Shown: positions 31,404-40,053 of the stretch, piece after piece
Numbering within the stretch: the first letter of the stretch is position 1
How the letters are laid out: each line of letters starts with the position of its first letter
DNA from: Streptomyces sp. NRRL B-3428
GTDB taxonomy: Bacteria; Actinomycetota; Actinomycetes; Streptomycetales; Streptomycetaceae
Length of the DNA: 64,000 nt
Direction: 5' to 3'
NCBI GenBank assembly: GCA_000721375.1
Contig: JOGW01000004.1
Span: forward strand, 124,001-188,000
Notes under the pieces: generated by a model
Database searches by the model: none
Told to the model about the DNA's origin: nothing
Seen by the model: the letters and a program-made list of their open reading frames with translations, nothing else
Program-made: the position numbers and the translations under genes

Positions 31404-32828
31404 TCAGGCCGTACGCCGGATCAGCGCCAGATACATCGCGTCCGTACCGTGCAGATGCGGCCACAGCTGGATGTCCGGGCCCTCGCCCAGCGCCGGTACG
31501 TCCGGCAACAGGGGCCTGGCGTCGACGAGTTCGGTGCCGGGGACGCGCTTGAGGACGTCGTCGACGACCGCGCGGGTCTCCGCGATGTGCGGGGAGCAGG
31601 TCGCGTAGCCGACCACGCCCCCCACGCGCACGGCCTCCAACGCCTCGGTGAGTAGCGCGCGTTGGAGCGGGCCGAAGCCGTCGAGGTCCTCGGGGCGACG
31701 GCGCCAGCGCGCCTCGGGCCGACGGCGCAGCGCGCCGAGTCCCGTACAGGGCACGTCCATCAGGACCCGGTCGAAGGTGCCGGGCCGCCACGGCGGGCGG
31801 GTGCCGTCGGCGGCGATCACCTGGTACGGGCCGGGGTTGCCCGCGAGTGCTTGGGCGACCAGGCCCGCGCGGTGCGGCTGCTTCTCGGAGGCGAGCAGGA
31901 ACGCGCCGCGCTCGGAGGCAAGTCCGGCGAGCATGGCCGCCTTGCCACCGGGACCCGCGCACCCGTCGAGCCATCGCTTGTCGGAGCCTTCGACCGGCGC
32001 GTTGGCCAGCGCGAGGGCCACCAACTGGCTGCCCTCGTCCTGGACTCCGGCCCGGCCTTCCCGTACGGCATCGAGCGCCCCCGGCTCACCGCCTTCGGTG
32101 AGCCGCACGGCGTACGGCGACCAGCGGCCGGGCAGCGCGGAGTCCTCGGGCAGCGAGTCGAGCAGTTCCTCGCCGGTGATACGTCCGGGACGCGCCACCA
32201 GCGTGACTTCGGGCCGCTCGTTGTCGGCTTCGAGCAGGTCCTCGATCCCCGCGCGGCCGCCGCCGAGTGCGTCCCACAGCGCGCCGACCACCCATCGCGG
32301 ATGCGAGTGGACGACCGCCAGGTGATCCTCGGGATCCTCCTCGTAGGGCGGCGCGACCTTGGCCACCCAGCCGTCGAGGTCATCGGCCGCGACCTTGCGC
32401 AGCACGGCGTTCACGAACTTCGCCCGCCCGTCGCCGAGCACCACCCGCGCCAGCTCGACGGTCGCCGACACCGCGGCGTGCGTCGGGATACGGGTGCCGA
32501 GCAACTGGTGGGCGCCGAGGCTCAGCACATCGAGCACAGGCGGGTCGACCTCGCGCAGCGGCCGGTCCACACAGGTCGCGATGATCGCGTCGTACGTGCC
32601 CTGCCTGCGCAGCGTCCCGTACACGAGCTCGGTCGCGAGCGCGGCGTCCCGCGCGTCGAACTTCTCGTTCTTCTCGCGCGCCTTGCGCAGCAGCGGCGGC
32701 AGGACGAGGTTCGCGTACGCGTCCCGCTCGTCCACCGCCCGCAGCGCCTCGAACGCGAGGATCCGCACCGGGTCCTTCTGGGGCCTGCGGTGCTTGTGCG
32801 GGGGGCGGCTGCGGGGCTTGTCGTTCAC
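31404..32828 (-). CDS. rsmB: 16S rRNA m5C967 methyltransferase (RsmB/Sun)
   Basis: 474 aa. The N-terminal NusB-like RNA-binding domain (DPVRILAFEALRAVDERDAYANLVLPPLL) is followed by an SAM-dependent RNA m5C methyltransferase: DGCAGPGGKAAMLA (SAM loop), FDRVLMDVPCTGLGALRRRPEARW (motif IV) and VGYATCSPHIAETR (motif VI with the catalytic Cys). It methylates C967 of 16S rRNA in the family. The first 25 residues are basic and Arg/Pro-rich. It lies downstream of fmt, as in most bacteria, with a 144-bp gap. Confidence 0.94.
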   Translation of the reverse strand: MNDKPRSRPPHKHRRPQKDPVRILAFEALRAVDERDAYANLVLPPLLRKAREKNEKFDARDAALATELVYGTLRRQGTYDAIIATCVDRPLREVDPPVLDVLSLGAHQLLGTRIPTHAAVSATVELARVVLGDGRAKFVNAVLRKVAADDLDGWVAKVAPPYEEDPEDHLAVVHSHPRWVVGALWDALGGGRAGIEDLLEADNERPEVTLVARPGRITGEELLDSLPEDSALPGRWSPYAVRLTEGGEPGALDAVREGRAGVQDEGSQLVALALANAPVEGSDKRWLDGCAGPGGKAAMLAGLASERGAFLLASEKQPHRAGLVAQALAGNPGPYQVIAADGTRPPWRPGTFDRVLMDVPCTGLGALRRRPEARWRRRPEDLDGFGPLQRALLTEALEAVRVGGVVGYATCSPHIAETRAVVDDVLKRVPGTELVDARPLLPDVPALGEGPDIQLWPHLHGTDAMYLALIRRTA

Positions 32829-32972
32829 GAAAAGGTGCTCCGGATTCTGAATGGTTCAGGCCCTACCAGCGTAAGGGCGGGCCGATGGCACGGCCCGGCG
32901 CCGTGGATCCGGAGCCGGGCCATGAGCAGGTGCGCGGTCGGCGCGGGACCTTCACGGCGCCCGCACGCGGTG

Positions 32973-33905
32973 TCAGGCGCCCACGCGCTCGCCTGCCTCG
33001 ATCCGCACGCCACGCGCCCAGTCCGCCGCCTTCATCGGCTTCTTGCCCTGCGGCTGCACCCAGAGCAGCTCGACGGCGTGCGAGCCGGTGCCGACGTACA
33101 CATTGTTCTTGCCGGCCGCGAGCACCCCGGGGGCGAGATCGGTGCGGTCGGTGACGAGGGCGGCGGCGACGAGCTTGAGTCGCTCACCGCGGAAGACGGT
33201 CCAGGCGCCGGGCGCCGGGGTGCAGCCGCGTACGACACGGTCGACGCGCATCGCGGGCGCCGCCCAGTCGATCTGCGCGTCCTCGACGGTGATCTTCGGG
33301 GCGAGCGAGATCCCGTCGGCCGGCTGCGGGACGGCCTGCAGACTGCCGCCCTCGATCCCGTCCATGGTCGCTTCGAGCAGCCCGGACCCGGCGAAGGCCA
33401 GTCGCGTCAGCAGATCACCGCTGGTGTCGGTGGCCCGCACCTCCTCGGTGATCGTGCCGAAGACCGGACCCGAGTCGAGACCCTCCTCGATCAGGAAGGT
33501 CGAGGCCCCGGTGATCTGGTCACCGGCCATGATCGCGTGCTGCACGGGCGCGGCCCCGCGCCAGGCGGGCAGCAGCGAGAAGTGCAGATTCACCCAGCCG
33601 CGTGTGGGCACGTCGAGCGCGATCTTGGGCAGCAGTGCGCCGTAGGCCACCACCGGACAGCAGTCGGGGCCGATCTCCCGCAGCCGCGCGAGAAACTCCT
33701 CGTCCCGCGGCCGGTTCGGCTTGAGCACCTCGATGCCCGCCTCTTCGGCACGCTGAGCGATGGGGCTGGCGACGAGTCTGCGGCCGCGGCCCGCAGGGGC
33801 GTCCGGCCTGGTGACGACGGCGGCGACCTCATGCCGGCCGGAGGCGATCAGGGCGTCAAGAGCGGGAACGGCGACCTCGGGGGTGCCTGCGAAGACCAGC
33901 TTCAT
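32973..33905 (-). CDS. fmt: Methionyl-tRNA formyltransferase
   Basis: 310 aa. Formylates Met-tRNAi using 10-formyl-tetrahydrofolate. [20 protein letters not shown], then the catalytic region [26 protein letters not shown] (conserved SLLPxxRG and the nearby Asn/His) and GLDSGPVFG are typical; the C-terminal OB domain follows. The ATG at 33905 begins the conserved sequence, and the longer frame upstream is low-complexity and Arg-rich. Its 5' flank faces a divergent gene at 34191. It precedes rsmB on the same strand. Confidence 0.95.
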   Translation of the reverse strand: MKLVFAGTPEVAVPALDALIASGRHEVAAVVTRPDAPAGRGRRLVASPIAQRAEEAGIEVLKPNRPRDEEFLARLREIGPDCCPVVAYGALLPKIALDVPTRGWVNLHFSLLPAWRGAAPVQHAIMAGDQITGASTFLIEEGLDSGPVFGTITEEVRATDTSGDLLTRLAFAGSGLLEATMDGIEGGSLQAVPQPADGISLAPKITVEDAQIDWAAPAMRVDRVVRGCTPAPGAWTVFRGERLKLVAAALVTDRTDLAPGVLAAGKNNVYVGTGSHAVELLWVQPQGKKPMKAADWARGVRIEAGERVGA

Positions 33906-34060
33906 CGGTGGCTGAGTGCCTCTCGGGCGGGGACGTGACGAGCAGCGCACCAGTCTATGAGGCCTGGGGCGTCCGGCGTACGCCCCGGGGGTGCGCGCGT
34001 CCGCCCCCGCGACACGGCGCAGCCCCCGGACCCGGGGGCGTGCGCAGACCCGCGCGCCCC

Positions 34061-34072
34061 GCGCATATGCGC
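34061..34072. promoter_or_regulatory. 12-bp palindrome GCGCATATGCGC
   Basis: Perfect palindrome within the 285-bp gap between fmt and the divergent HTH gene. A second stem, CCCCCG/CGGGGG, lies at 34023-34038. It could be a protein-binding site or part of the fmt promoter region; no partner is evident. Confidence 0.3.
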
Positions 34073-34112
34073 ATACGCCCCTCCACCGTGACCACATCCC
34101 AGGCTGACGCGT

Positions 34113-34133
34113 TGGTCAAGAAAGAGTTGACCA
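34113..34133 (+). promoter_or_regulatory. Inverted repeat TGGTCAA-N7-TTGACCA, candidate operator
   Basis: Two perfect 7-base arms (34113-34119, 34127-34133) with a 7-base A/G spacer, 58 bases upstream of the HTH gene start. The right arm contains TTGACC, a possible -35. A hairpin GGGCCGC/GCGGCCC (34139-34156) follows in the leader. The symmetry and AT-rich content suggest a regulator-binding site. Confidence 0.45.
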
Positions 34134-34190
34134 GACAGGGGCCGCTTTCGCGGCCCGCCCCGTTTCATCGCCGGTTCGAGAGGCTTGTTC

Positions 34191-34748
34191 ATGGCCGACC
34201 ACGCAACCCACGACGCCCAGGCAAGGGCCAGCCTGCATCTCCTTGTACGGGACATCGAGCGGGTCCGCCGACAGGTGGACGCACTGCGCACCCTCACCGC
34301 CCAGTTGGGCAACGTCTACCGCCCGCGCCGCTCCGGTCCTTCCACCGGCTTCGTCGTGTACGGGCGGGCTCCCGCCCCCACCGTCCGCCTCGCCCAGGAG
34401 CTGCGCGACAGCGTCGAGACCCTGGTCACGGCGGCGGTGGACTTCGACCGTTCGCTCGGCTTCTCCTGGGACGCGGTGGGCTCCGCGCTCGGGGTCACCA
34501 AGCAGGCGGTACACCGCCGTTACGGCGCCCGGCGGGCCACGGCACAGGCCGCCGCCGAGGCCGAGCGCGCGGCGGACACCGGGGCACGTCCGGTGGGTGT
34601 CGGCGCGGGTCTCCCGTCCGTTCCCGCCGCCCGCTCCATGCCCACCCAGCCCACTGCGGGCAGCCCGGTCCTGCGGGAGACCCCCGTAGTCCCGCTGCTG
34701 CGCGAAGAACCCCGCCCGGGCGCCTTCCCGGGCCCGCGCAACGGCTGA
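34191..34748 (+). CDS. Conserved actinobacterial protein with C-terminal helix-turn-helix
   Basis: 185 aa, not assigned to a named family. Residues 10-45 are a heptad-like helix ([28 protein letters not shown]). Residues 75-115 contain a helix-turn-helix of the AsnC/sigma-like kind: [31 protein letters not shown]. The last 60 residues are Pro/Ala/Arg-rich and probably disordered. The ATG at 34191 has GAGAGG 7 bases upstream; a TTG six bases earlier is less likely. The candidate operator at 34113 may be its own. Probably a DNA-binding protein; target unknown. Confidence 0.72.
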   Translation: MADHATHDAQARASLHLLVRDIERVRRQVDALRTLTAQLGNVYRPRRSGPSTGFVVYGRAPAPTVRLAQELRDSVETLVTAAVDFDRSLGFSWDAVGSALGVTKQAVHRRYGARRATAQAAAEAERAADTGARPVGVGAGLPSVPAARSMPTQPTAGSPVLRETPVVPLLREEPRPGAFPGPRNG

Positions 34749-34899
34749 CGGCACGGCAGCAGTACGCCGACACTGCTGCCTTGCGCAGAGGCCTGGTCGA
34801 GATGCCCCCGTTCCTGGTGTTCGCCACCGGGAGCGGGGATATTTCTTCGCTCCGGCCGGACACCAGCCGGCTTCGGCCCGTCACGCACGGCCTCCGCTC

Positions 34900-35535
34900 T
34901 CAACCCGCCGCGTGCGCCAACGGAGGCGCGATGGCCTGCGCATCCGCACCCTCGCCCACCCACAGCCCGATGAACAGCGCGGCGGTCGCCTCCAGGAGTC
35001 CCGCACGCTCCAGACCACCGCCGGCCAGAGGTGCGCAGCCCACGTCCCGCACCAACTCGCTTACGCGCGCGAGGGCTTCCTCGTCGTCGCCGCACACCGG
35101 CACGGCCAGCGGACGGCCGTCGAAAACGGGTGGCCGCATCCGCCACACATCCTCGTGGCACAGGTTGAACGCCTTGACCACCCGCGCTCCCGGCGCAGCC
35201 TGCGCCAGCAGCCTCGCGGCCGACGGCCCTCCGTCCGTCAGCAGCCGGAATCCCGGTCCGACCGGGTTGGAGCAGTCGAGCAGCACCTTGCCCGCCAGGG
35301 CCGCACCCAACTCCCGTACGACCTCCGCCCCCACACCGAACGGCAGCGCGGAGAGCACCACTTCGCCGAACTCTGCGGCCGCTCTCAGACCGCCGGACCG
35401 CGCACCGATGCGCTCGGCGAGCCGCTCCGCCTTGCGTGCATCCCGCCCTCCGACGGTCACTTGATGTCCGGCACGCACCCAAGGTGTGGCGAGCGCGTCC
35501 GCCATGTTGCCCGTGCCCAGTACGCCGATCCTCAT
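34900..35535 (-). CDS. NAD(P)-binding F420-reductase-like oxidoreductase
   Basis: 211 aa. A Rossmann opening MRIGVLGTGNMADALATPWVRAGHQVTVGGRD is followed by VVLSALPFG, KVLLDCSNPVGPGF and ARVVKAFNLCHEDVWR, the pattern of NADPH:F420 oxidoreductase-like and YP_NADP reductase-like proteins (F420_oxidored). It should bind NADP(H); the second substrate is unknown. The start is ATG at 35535 or the GTG just before it; AGGGG at a 7-base spacing favours the ATG. It diverges from an HxlR-type regulator 68 bases away, and the pair is a classic redox-gene and sensor arrangement. Confidence 0.82.
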   Translation of the reverse strand: MRIGVLGTGNMADALATPWVRAGHQVTVGGRDARKAERLAERIGARSGGLRAAAEFGEVVLSALPFGVGAEVVRELGAALAGKVLLDCSNPVGPGFRLLTDGGPSAARLLAQAAPGARVVKAFNLCHEDVWRMRPPVFDGRPLAVPVCGDDEEALARVSELVRDVGCAPLAGGGLERAGLLEATAALFIGLWVGEGADAQAIAPPLAHAAG

Positions 35536-35557
35536 CACAGGTCCCCTCTCCGCTTCA

Positions 35558-35571
35558 TCGGTTCGTACCGA
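35558..35571. promoter_or_regulatory. Short inverted repeat TCGGT-N4-ACCGA between divergent genes
   Basis: 5-base arms around TTCGT in the 68-bp gap between the oxidoreductase and the HxlR-type gene. Its position fits an operator for the regulator controlling both promoters. Short, so tentative. Confidence 0.35.
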
Positions 35572-35603
35572 CGCTAGAGAGCGGCTCAGGCACCATTTGG
35601 TAC

Positions 35604-35969
35604 GTGACGACCGACGCCTTCCTCGCCGACTGCCGTGCCCGCCTGGCCTTCGACCTGTTCTCCAACACCTGGAACGCGGTGCTGCTCTGGGCGCTGCGGG
35701 ACGGCCCGCGACGGCCGGTGGAGCTGAGGGAGCAGATCGGCGGGATCAGCTCCAAGGTGCTCACGGAGACCTTGCGGCGGCTGCAGTTCAACGGGCTGGT
35801 CGAACGCCGGGAGTCCACCGGCACGCCGGCACGCGTCTCGTACGAACTCACCGCGCTGGGACGGACGTTGCTGGGTCCCATCGACGCCGTGGGGGCGTGG
35901 GCCTTCGCGCACGGCGAGGAGGTCATGGCCGCACAGGAGGCTGCGGGCGCGCAGACCCACGGCGACTGA
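35604..35969 (+). CDS. HxlR-family winged-helix regulator
   Basis: 121 aa, usual family length. The HxlR pattern is clear: RPVELREQIGGISSKVLTETLRRLQFNGLVERRESTGTPARVSYELTALGRTLLGPI. A Cys at residue 10 (FLADCRARLAFDLF) could be a redox or electrophile sensor, as the Cys near the N-terminus is in several HxlR proteins such as YodB and HypR. The start is a GTG at 35604 without a strong ribosome site. It diverges from the NAD(P)-binding oxidoreductase, which it probably controls. It converges on priA with a 33-base gap. Confidence 0.85.
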   Translation: MTTDAFLADCRARLAFDLFSNTWNAVLLWALRDGPRRPVELREQIGGISSKVLTETLRRLQFNGLVERRESTGTPARVSYELTALGRTLLGPIDAVGAWAFAHGEEVMAAQEAAGAQTHGD

Positions 35970-36002
35970 GCGCCACCGCCAAGCGACCGGGCACCTCGTC
36001 CC

Positions 36003-38165
36003 TCAGCCGATATCCGGCGGATCAATCCGGATCCGCACCCCCGACTCACCACCGGAGACCCCCGCCGACCTGGCCATACGCGCGGCCTGAGCCGTCTTCA
36101 GCGCGGCAGCGAGCGCCGCACCGCTCCCCGGCCGCACCCGCACCAGCGCCCGCTCCCAGACCTCACCCGGCGGAGGCGCTCCCGTCCGCCTGGGCCGCGA
36201 GGGATCCGTCACCGGCAGCGGCACCGGACCCAACACCTCGGCATCACCCGGCAGTTGAGCCCCGGCCAGGAACTCCGCGACCGCCTCCGGCCGCCCCGAC
36301 ACCGCCGCCATCCGCGACACCGGCGGAAACCCGAGCTCGGCCCGCTCGGCCAGCTCCCGCACCGCGTGCCCGACGGGGTCCCAGCGCACCAGAGCCTGCA
36401 CGGGTCGCAGGGTCGGTTCTCCGACGACCACGACTGTGCCGCCGTCCCGCTGCCCCCGTACGAGTGCGGCAGCGGAGATCCACCGTCGGAGCGCGTCCTC
36501 GGCGGCCCGCAGATCGGGCCGCCCGAGCATGGTCCACCCGTCGAGCAGCAGGGCGGCCGCATAGCCGCCCTCGGCGACCGGCTCGGCGCCTGGCGTCGAG
36601 ACGACAAGCGCCGGCTGATCGGGCACCGACTCCAGAATGTGCTCACGCCCTGAGGTGCGCACCGGCACGGACGGGAACGCCCGCCCCAACTCCTCGGCGG
36701 TACGCCGCGCTCCCACGATCTGCGCCCGCAGCTTGAACGAACCGCACTCCTGGCAGTGCCACTCGGCCTCGGTCCGCCCGCACCAAGAGCAGTGCAACGG
36801 GCCCGCGTCCTGCGCTTCGAGCGGTCCCGCACACTGCCGGCAGCGCGCCGGCTCCCGGCACCGCTCACAGGCGAGCCGGGGCACGTAACCGCGCCGGGGC
36901 ACCTGGACGAGGACCGGCCCGCGCGTGAGTCCTTCCTTGGCGACCTGCCAGCTGAGCGAGGGCAGACGTGCCGCGCGCGCCGCACCGTCCCGCGCCACCT
37001 CGCTGTCGCCGACGGTCCGCACCAAAGGCGCGGCGATCCGCACCTGTTCCCGGTCCGCGACCAGCGGCTTGGCCCAGCCGCTCTCGACCAGCTGCGCGGC
37101 CTCGACCGTGCAGCTCCAACTGCCGAGCAGAAAGCCGCACTTGTCGTGCGCGGCCCGCAGCAGAAGTACATCCCGCGCATGCGGCTGCGGGGCGTGCAGC
37201 TCGCTGTGATTGCCGTCCCCGTCGTCCCAGATGGCGACAAGACCGAGGTTCTGTACGGGAGCGAACATCGCGGCCCGCGTGCCGACCACGGCCCGCACGG
37301 CGCCCCGCCGCACGGCCAGCCACTCCGCGTACCGCTTCTGCGGCCCCGCGTCGGCCGTCAGGAGCGCATGCCGCCCCTCGCCGAGCACGGCGGTCAACGC
37401 CGTGTCGACGCGGCTCGCGGTCTTCCCGTCCGGTACGACGACCAGCGCACCCCGATCCGATGCCAGCGTGGCGGCCACGGCGCGTGCGAGCTCCTCCGCC
37501 CAGTGCGGCCCGGGCAACGCGTTCCACACGGCACGGGGCGCGCCACCGGACGCGAGCGACTCCAGGAACGCGGGTCCCTGCGCATAGCGCGACCAGGTCC
37601 CGGCCTGCGGCTTCGGCGGAGCGGGCGGCGCCGGTGTCGGCGCCTTGCTCTCCGCGCGCGCATTGCGCGGTGGAATCGCCAAGGTCAGCACATCGGCGAG
37701 ACTTCCCGCATACCGGTCGGCCACGGCCCGCGCGAGCCCGAGGAGCTCGGGGCTCAACACCTGCTCGGGCGAGACGACTTGGGCCAGCGCGGCCAGCGGA
37801 CCCGAGTACTCGGACTCCTCGATCCGCTCGACCAGATACCCGCTGATCAGACCGCCGCCCTCACGCCGCCCGGCATGCACGCGGCCCCGCCCGGCCCCGA
37901 ACCGCACCCGCACCCGCACACCCGGCTGGGCATCGGCGTCGAGCTCGGCGGGCACGGCGTAGTCGAAGTACCGGTCGAGGTGCAGCACGCCTTTGTCGAC
38001 GAGCACGCGGGCCACCGGCAACTCGGGCGCGAGCCCCGCCCCCCGCCACGTACGCGGCTTCGCCCGCGGTACGGCCGCCTTGCGCACCGTCTCCCTGATG
38101 AGCGCGAGCTGCTCCGGCGCCGCGTCCTGCGCGTCGCTGCCGGGCTGCTCGTTCTCGCTGCTCAC
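36003..38165 (-). CDS. priA: Primosomal protein PriA, actinobacterial type lacking helicase motifs
   Basis: 720 aa. Replication-restart protein. The N-terminal DNA-binding domain (ARVLVDKGVLHLDRYFDYAVPAEL) and the eight zinc-binding cysteines (433, 436, 442, 445, 459, 462, 471, 474) are intact. The helicase core is not: the Walker A position reads WNALPGPHW (about 214-222) and the DEAH position reads WDDGD (313-317), so ATP-driven unwinding is unlikely. The same loss is known in mycobacterial PriA. The start is a GTG at 38165 with TTGGGG upstream. The predicted Y-RNA-like structure ends only 16 bases before this start, so the RNA forms the priA leader. Confidence 0.93.
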   Translation of the reverse strand: MSSENEQPGSDAQDAAPEQLALIRETVRKAAVPRAKPRTWRGAGLAPELPVARVLVDKGVLHLDRYFDYAVPAELDADAQPGVRVRVRFGAGRGRVHAGRREGGGLISGYLVERIEESEYSGPLAALAQVVSPEQVLSPELLGLARAVADRYAGSLADVLTLAIPPRNARAESKAPTPAPPAPPKPQAGTWSRYAQGPAFLESLASGGAPRAVWNALPGPHWAEELARAVAATLASDRGALVVVPDGKTASRVDTALTAVLGEGRHALLTADAGPQKRYAEWLAVRRGAVRAVVGTRAAMFAPVQNLGLVAIWDDGDGNHSELHAPQPHARDVLLLRAAHDKCGFLLGSWSCTVEAAQLVESGWAKPLVADREQVRIAAPLVRTVGDSEVARDGAARAARLPSLSWQVAKEGLTRGPVLVQVPRRGYVPRLACERCREPARCRQCAGPLEAQDAGPLHCSWCGRTEAEWHCQECGSFKLRAQIVGARRTAEELGRAFPSVPVRTSGREHILESVPDQPALVVSTPGAEPVAEGGYAAALLLDGWTMLGRPDLRAAEDALRRWISAAALVRGQRDGGTVVVVGEPTLRPVQALVRWDPVGHAVRELAERAELGFPPVSRMAAVSGRPEAVAEFLAGAQLPGDAEVLGPVPLPVTDPSRPRRTGAPPPGEVWERALVRVRPGSGAALAAALKTAQAARMARSAGVSGGESGVRIRIDPPDIG

Positions 38166-38181
38166 AGCCCCAACTTAACCA

Positions 38182-38360
38182 GAAGGCACTGACACCGGGT
38201 GCGCCCGAGATCCGGTCGGCGGCGGCGTATGAGCCTCTGCGTCTGCCAGTTCCGCCACACCGCGACCGAAGTCGCGGCAACGGGATTCGAACCCGTAAAG
38301 GGATAACCCGGAGAAGTATCCGCAGCCTTCGCACCGGGCACGCCCGGAGTCAATGCCTTC
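38182..38360 (-). ncRNA. Y-RNA-like (YrlA-type) RNA with permuted tRNA-like module
   Basis: Read on the minus strand. The 5' arm (38360-38334) pairs with the 3' arm (38182-38208) in a stem of about 27 bp with two mismatches; the outermost 12 pairs are GAAGGCAUUGAC/GUCAGUGCCUUC. After an internal loop containing UGCGAA, an inner stem GGCUGCGG/CCGCCGCC leads to a tRNA-like module in permuted order. It has a T-arm ACGGG-UUCGAAU-CCCGU (38296-38280), then CCGCGAC-UUCG-GUCGCGG as a capped acceptor (38277-38260), then a Leu/Ser-type D-arm with GAACTGGCAGAC (38256-38239). No anticodon arm or CCA is present. This is the known layout of bacterial Y RNAs that bind the Ro60 orthologue Rsr. No Rsr gene is in the window. 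No terminator separates it from priA. Confidence 0.65.
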
Positions 38361-38366
38361 CGAGAA

Positions 38367-38485
38367 GGCCTCCCGAGATCGAAGCGGCAGCGGACCGTAC
38401 GGCCCGAGGGCCGGGATTTCACCACCCACCCGCCGAAGCGGACGAGCTCCATCGAAGTAACCGCGGCCTGCGCACCGGGAGATCC
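38367..38485 (-). ncRNA. Second Y-RNA-like structured RNA, tandem paralogue
   Basis: Shares with the downstream RNA a 26-base 5' motif (38479-38454 versus 38338-38313, 23 identical) and a 3' motif ending GATCTCGGG (38393-38372 versus 38225-38204, 17 of 22 identical). The motifs pair in both units: CUCCCGG/UCGGGAG here, where the other has GCCCGG/UCGGGC, a U-A for G-C exchange. The inner stem GGCCGCGG/CCGCUGCC keeps its single pyrimidine mismatch at the same place. The apical part is shorter (about 60 versus 87 nt), has a hairpin with a UUCG loop (CCGC/GCGG), and lacks a good T-arm. TACGCT (38493-38488) is a possible -10 element placing the start near 38485. Confidence 0.5.
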
Positions 38486-38537
38486 ACAGCGTAGCCTCCG
38501 GCCCCGGCCCCCCGCACACCCTTTCCGGGTACGGCAA

Positions 38538-38566
38538 CGGCCCCGGACCGCTAGGGTCCAGGGCCG
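38538..38566 (-). terminator. Hairpin downstream of metK
   Basis: 12-base arms CGGCCCCGGACC/GGTCCAGGGCCG with one mismatch and a 5-base loop, 20 bases past the metK stop. It separates metK from the structured RNAs, which therefore probably have their own promoter. Confidence 0.6.
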
Positions 38567-38586
38567 TGACGTGAGGAACTCAGGAA

Positions 38587-39795
38587 CTACAGACCGGCAG
38601 CCTTGCGCAGCGCGTCCACGCGGTCCGTGCGCTCCCAGGTGAAGTCCGGCAGCTCACGGCCGAAGTGGCCGTACGCGGCGGTCTGGGAGTAGATCGGGCG
38701 CAGGAGGTCCAGGTCGCGGATGATCGCGGCCGGACGCAGGTCGAAGACGGCCGAGATGGCGTCCTCGATCTTCTCCACCGGGACGGTGTTGGTGCCGAAG
38801 GTCTCGACGAACAGACCCACCGGCTCCGCCTTGCCGATCGCGTACGCGACCTGCACCTCGCAGCGCGAGGCGAGCTGGGCGGCGACCACGTTCTTGGCGA
38901 CCCAGCGCATCGCGTACGCGGCCGAACGGTCCACCTTGGACGGGTCCTTGCCCGAGAAGGCGCCGCCACCGTGACGGGCCATACCGCCGTAGGTGTCGAT
39001 GATGATCTTGCGGCCGGTCAGACCGGCGTCACCCATCGGACCGCCGATCTCGAAGCGGCCGGTCGGGTTGACCAGAAGGCGGTAGCCCTCGGTCTCCAGC
39101 TTGATGCCGTTCTCGAGCAGCGCCTTCAGCTCGGGCTCGACCACGAACTCGCGGATGTCGGGCGCGAGCAGCGACTCCAGGTCGATGTCGGAGGCGTGCT
39201 GCGAGGAGACGACCACGGTGTCGAGACGGACGGCCTTGTCACCGTCGTACTCGATGGTGACCTGGGTCTTGCCGTCGGGACGCAGGTACGGGATGGTCCC
39301 GTTCTTGCGGACGTCGGACAGACGGCGCGACAGACGGTGCGCGAGGTGGATCGGCAGCGGCATCAGCTCGGGCGTCTCGTCGGTCGCGTAACCGAACATG
39401 AGGCCCTGGTCGCCGGCGCCCTGCTTGTCCAGCTCGTCGTCGTCGCCCTCGACCCGCTTCTCGTACGCGGTGTCGACGCCCTGCGCGATGTCCGGGGACT
39501 GCGCGCCGATGGACACCGAGACACCACAGGAGGCGCCGTCGAAGCCCTTCTTCGAGGAGTCGTAACCGATCTCCAGGATCTTGTCGCGCACCAGCTGCGC
39601 GATCGGCGCGTACGCCTTGGTGGTGACCTCGCCCGCGACGTGCACCAGACCCGTGGTGATCAGGGTCTCGACGGCGACGCGGGACGTGGGGTCCTCACGG
39701 AGCAGCGCGTCGAGGATGGTGTCGCTGATCTGGTCAGCGATCTTGTCGGGGTGGCCCTCGGTCACGGACTCCGAGGTGAAGAGACGACGGGACAC
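38587..39795 (-). CDS. metK: S-adenosylmethionine synthetase
   Basis: 402 aa, the standard Streptomyces length. Makes SAM from methionine and ATP. Motifs: [57 protein letters not shown] and [19 protein letters not shown] (P-loop) are intact. The start is a GTG at 39795 preceded by AGGGAG at a 6-base spacing; the longer frame upstream has no conserved sequence. It sits between coaBC and the structured RNA locus. I saw no SAM riboswitch in the 258 bases upstream, where a TAAACT (minus strand, near 39880) could be a -10 element. Confidence 0.97.
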   Translation of the reverse strand: MSRRLFTSESVTEGHPDKIADQISDTILDALLREDPTSRVAVETLITTGLVHVAGEVTTKAYAPIAQLVRDKILEIGYDSSKKGFDGASCGVSVSIGAQSPDIAQGVDTAYEKRVEGDDDELDKQGAGDQGLMFGYATDETPELMPLPIHLAHRLSRRLSDVRKNGTIPYLRPDGKTQVTIEYDGDKAVRLDTVVVSSQHASDIDLESLLAPDIREFVVEPELKALLENGIKLETEGYRLLVNPTGRFEIGGPMGDAGLTGRKIIIDTYGGMARHGGGAFSGKDPSKVDRSAAYAMRWVAKNVVAAQLASRCEVQVAYAIGKAEPVGLFVETFGTNTVPVEKIEDAISAVFDLRPAAIIRDLDLLRPIYSQTAAYGHFGRELPDFTWERTDRVDALRKAAGL

Positions 39796-40053
39796 AACGC
39801 TCCCTGGGGTTGCAGCGGCTGCTGGCTGATCATTGGCGAGGCTACCGGGAGCTGCGCCCGGCAATGCTTCGTCGACCAGTTTATCGGTCGCTTCCGGCCA
39901 CCGGGCCCCGCGTCTCGCTTCCTGGATGCCCTGTGACCTGCGGCACTGCATTCTCCGGTACGACGATCGGTCTTCGCCAGGGCGTTGACGTCCGAATTTC
40001 ATGGGTTTGGGACGCCCGGTCGGGCGAAAATCGATTCCCGTACGTCCCAGGGG

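Noticed and set aside
38239..38296. Ordinary tRNA-Leu gene, or a permuted tRNA gene that matures into tRNA
   Set aside because: T-arm and D-arm are present but in reversed order, there is no anticodon arm or CCA end, and only four bases (UUCG) join the acceptor strands, leaving no room for processing. The Y-RNA-like reading fits better.
38182..38360. tmRNA
   Set aside because: No tag-peptide reading frame, no G-U pair typical of the alanine acceptor, and the overall size is too small.
39796..40053. SAM riboswitch upstream of metK
   Set aside because: I looked for the conserved cores of known SAM riboswitch classes and saw no matching set of stems; only a possible -10 element is visible.
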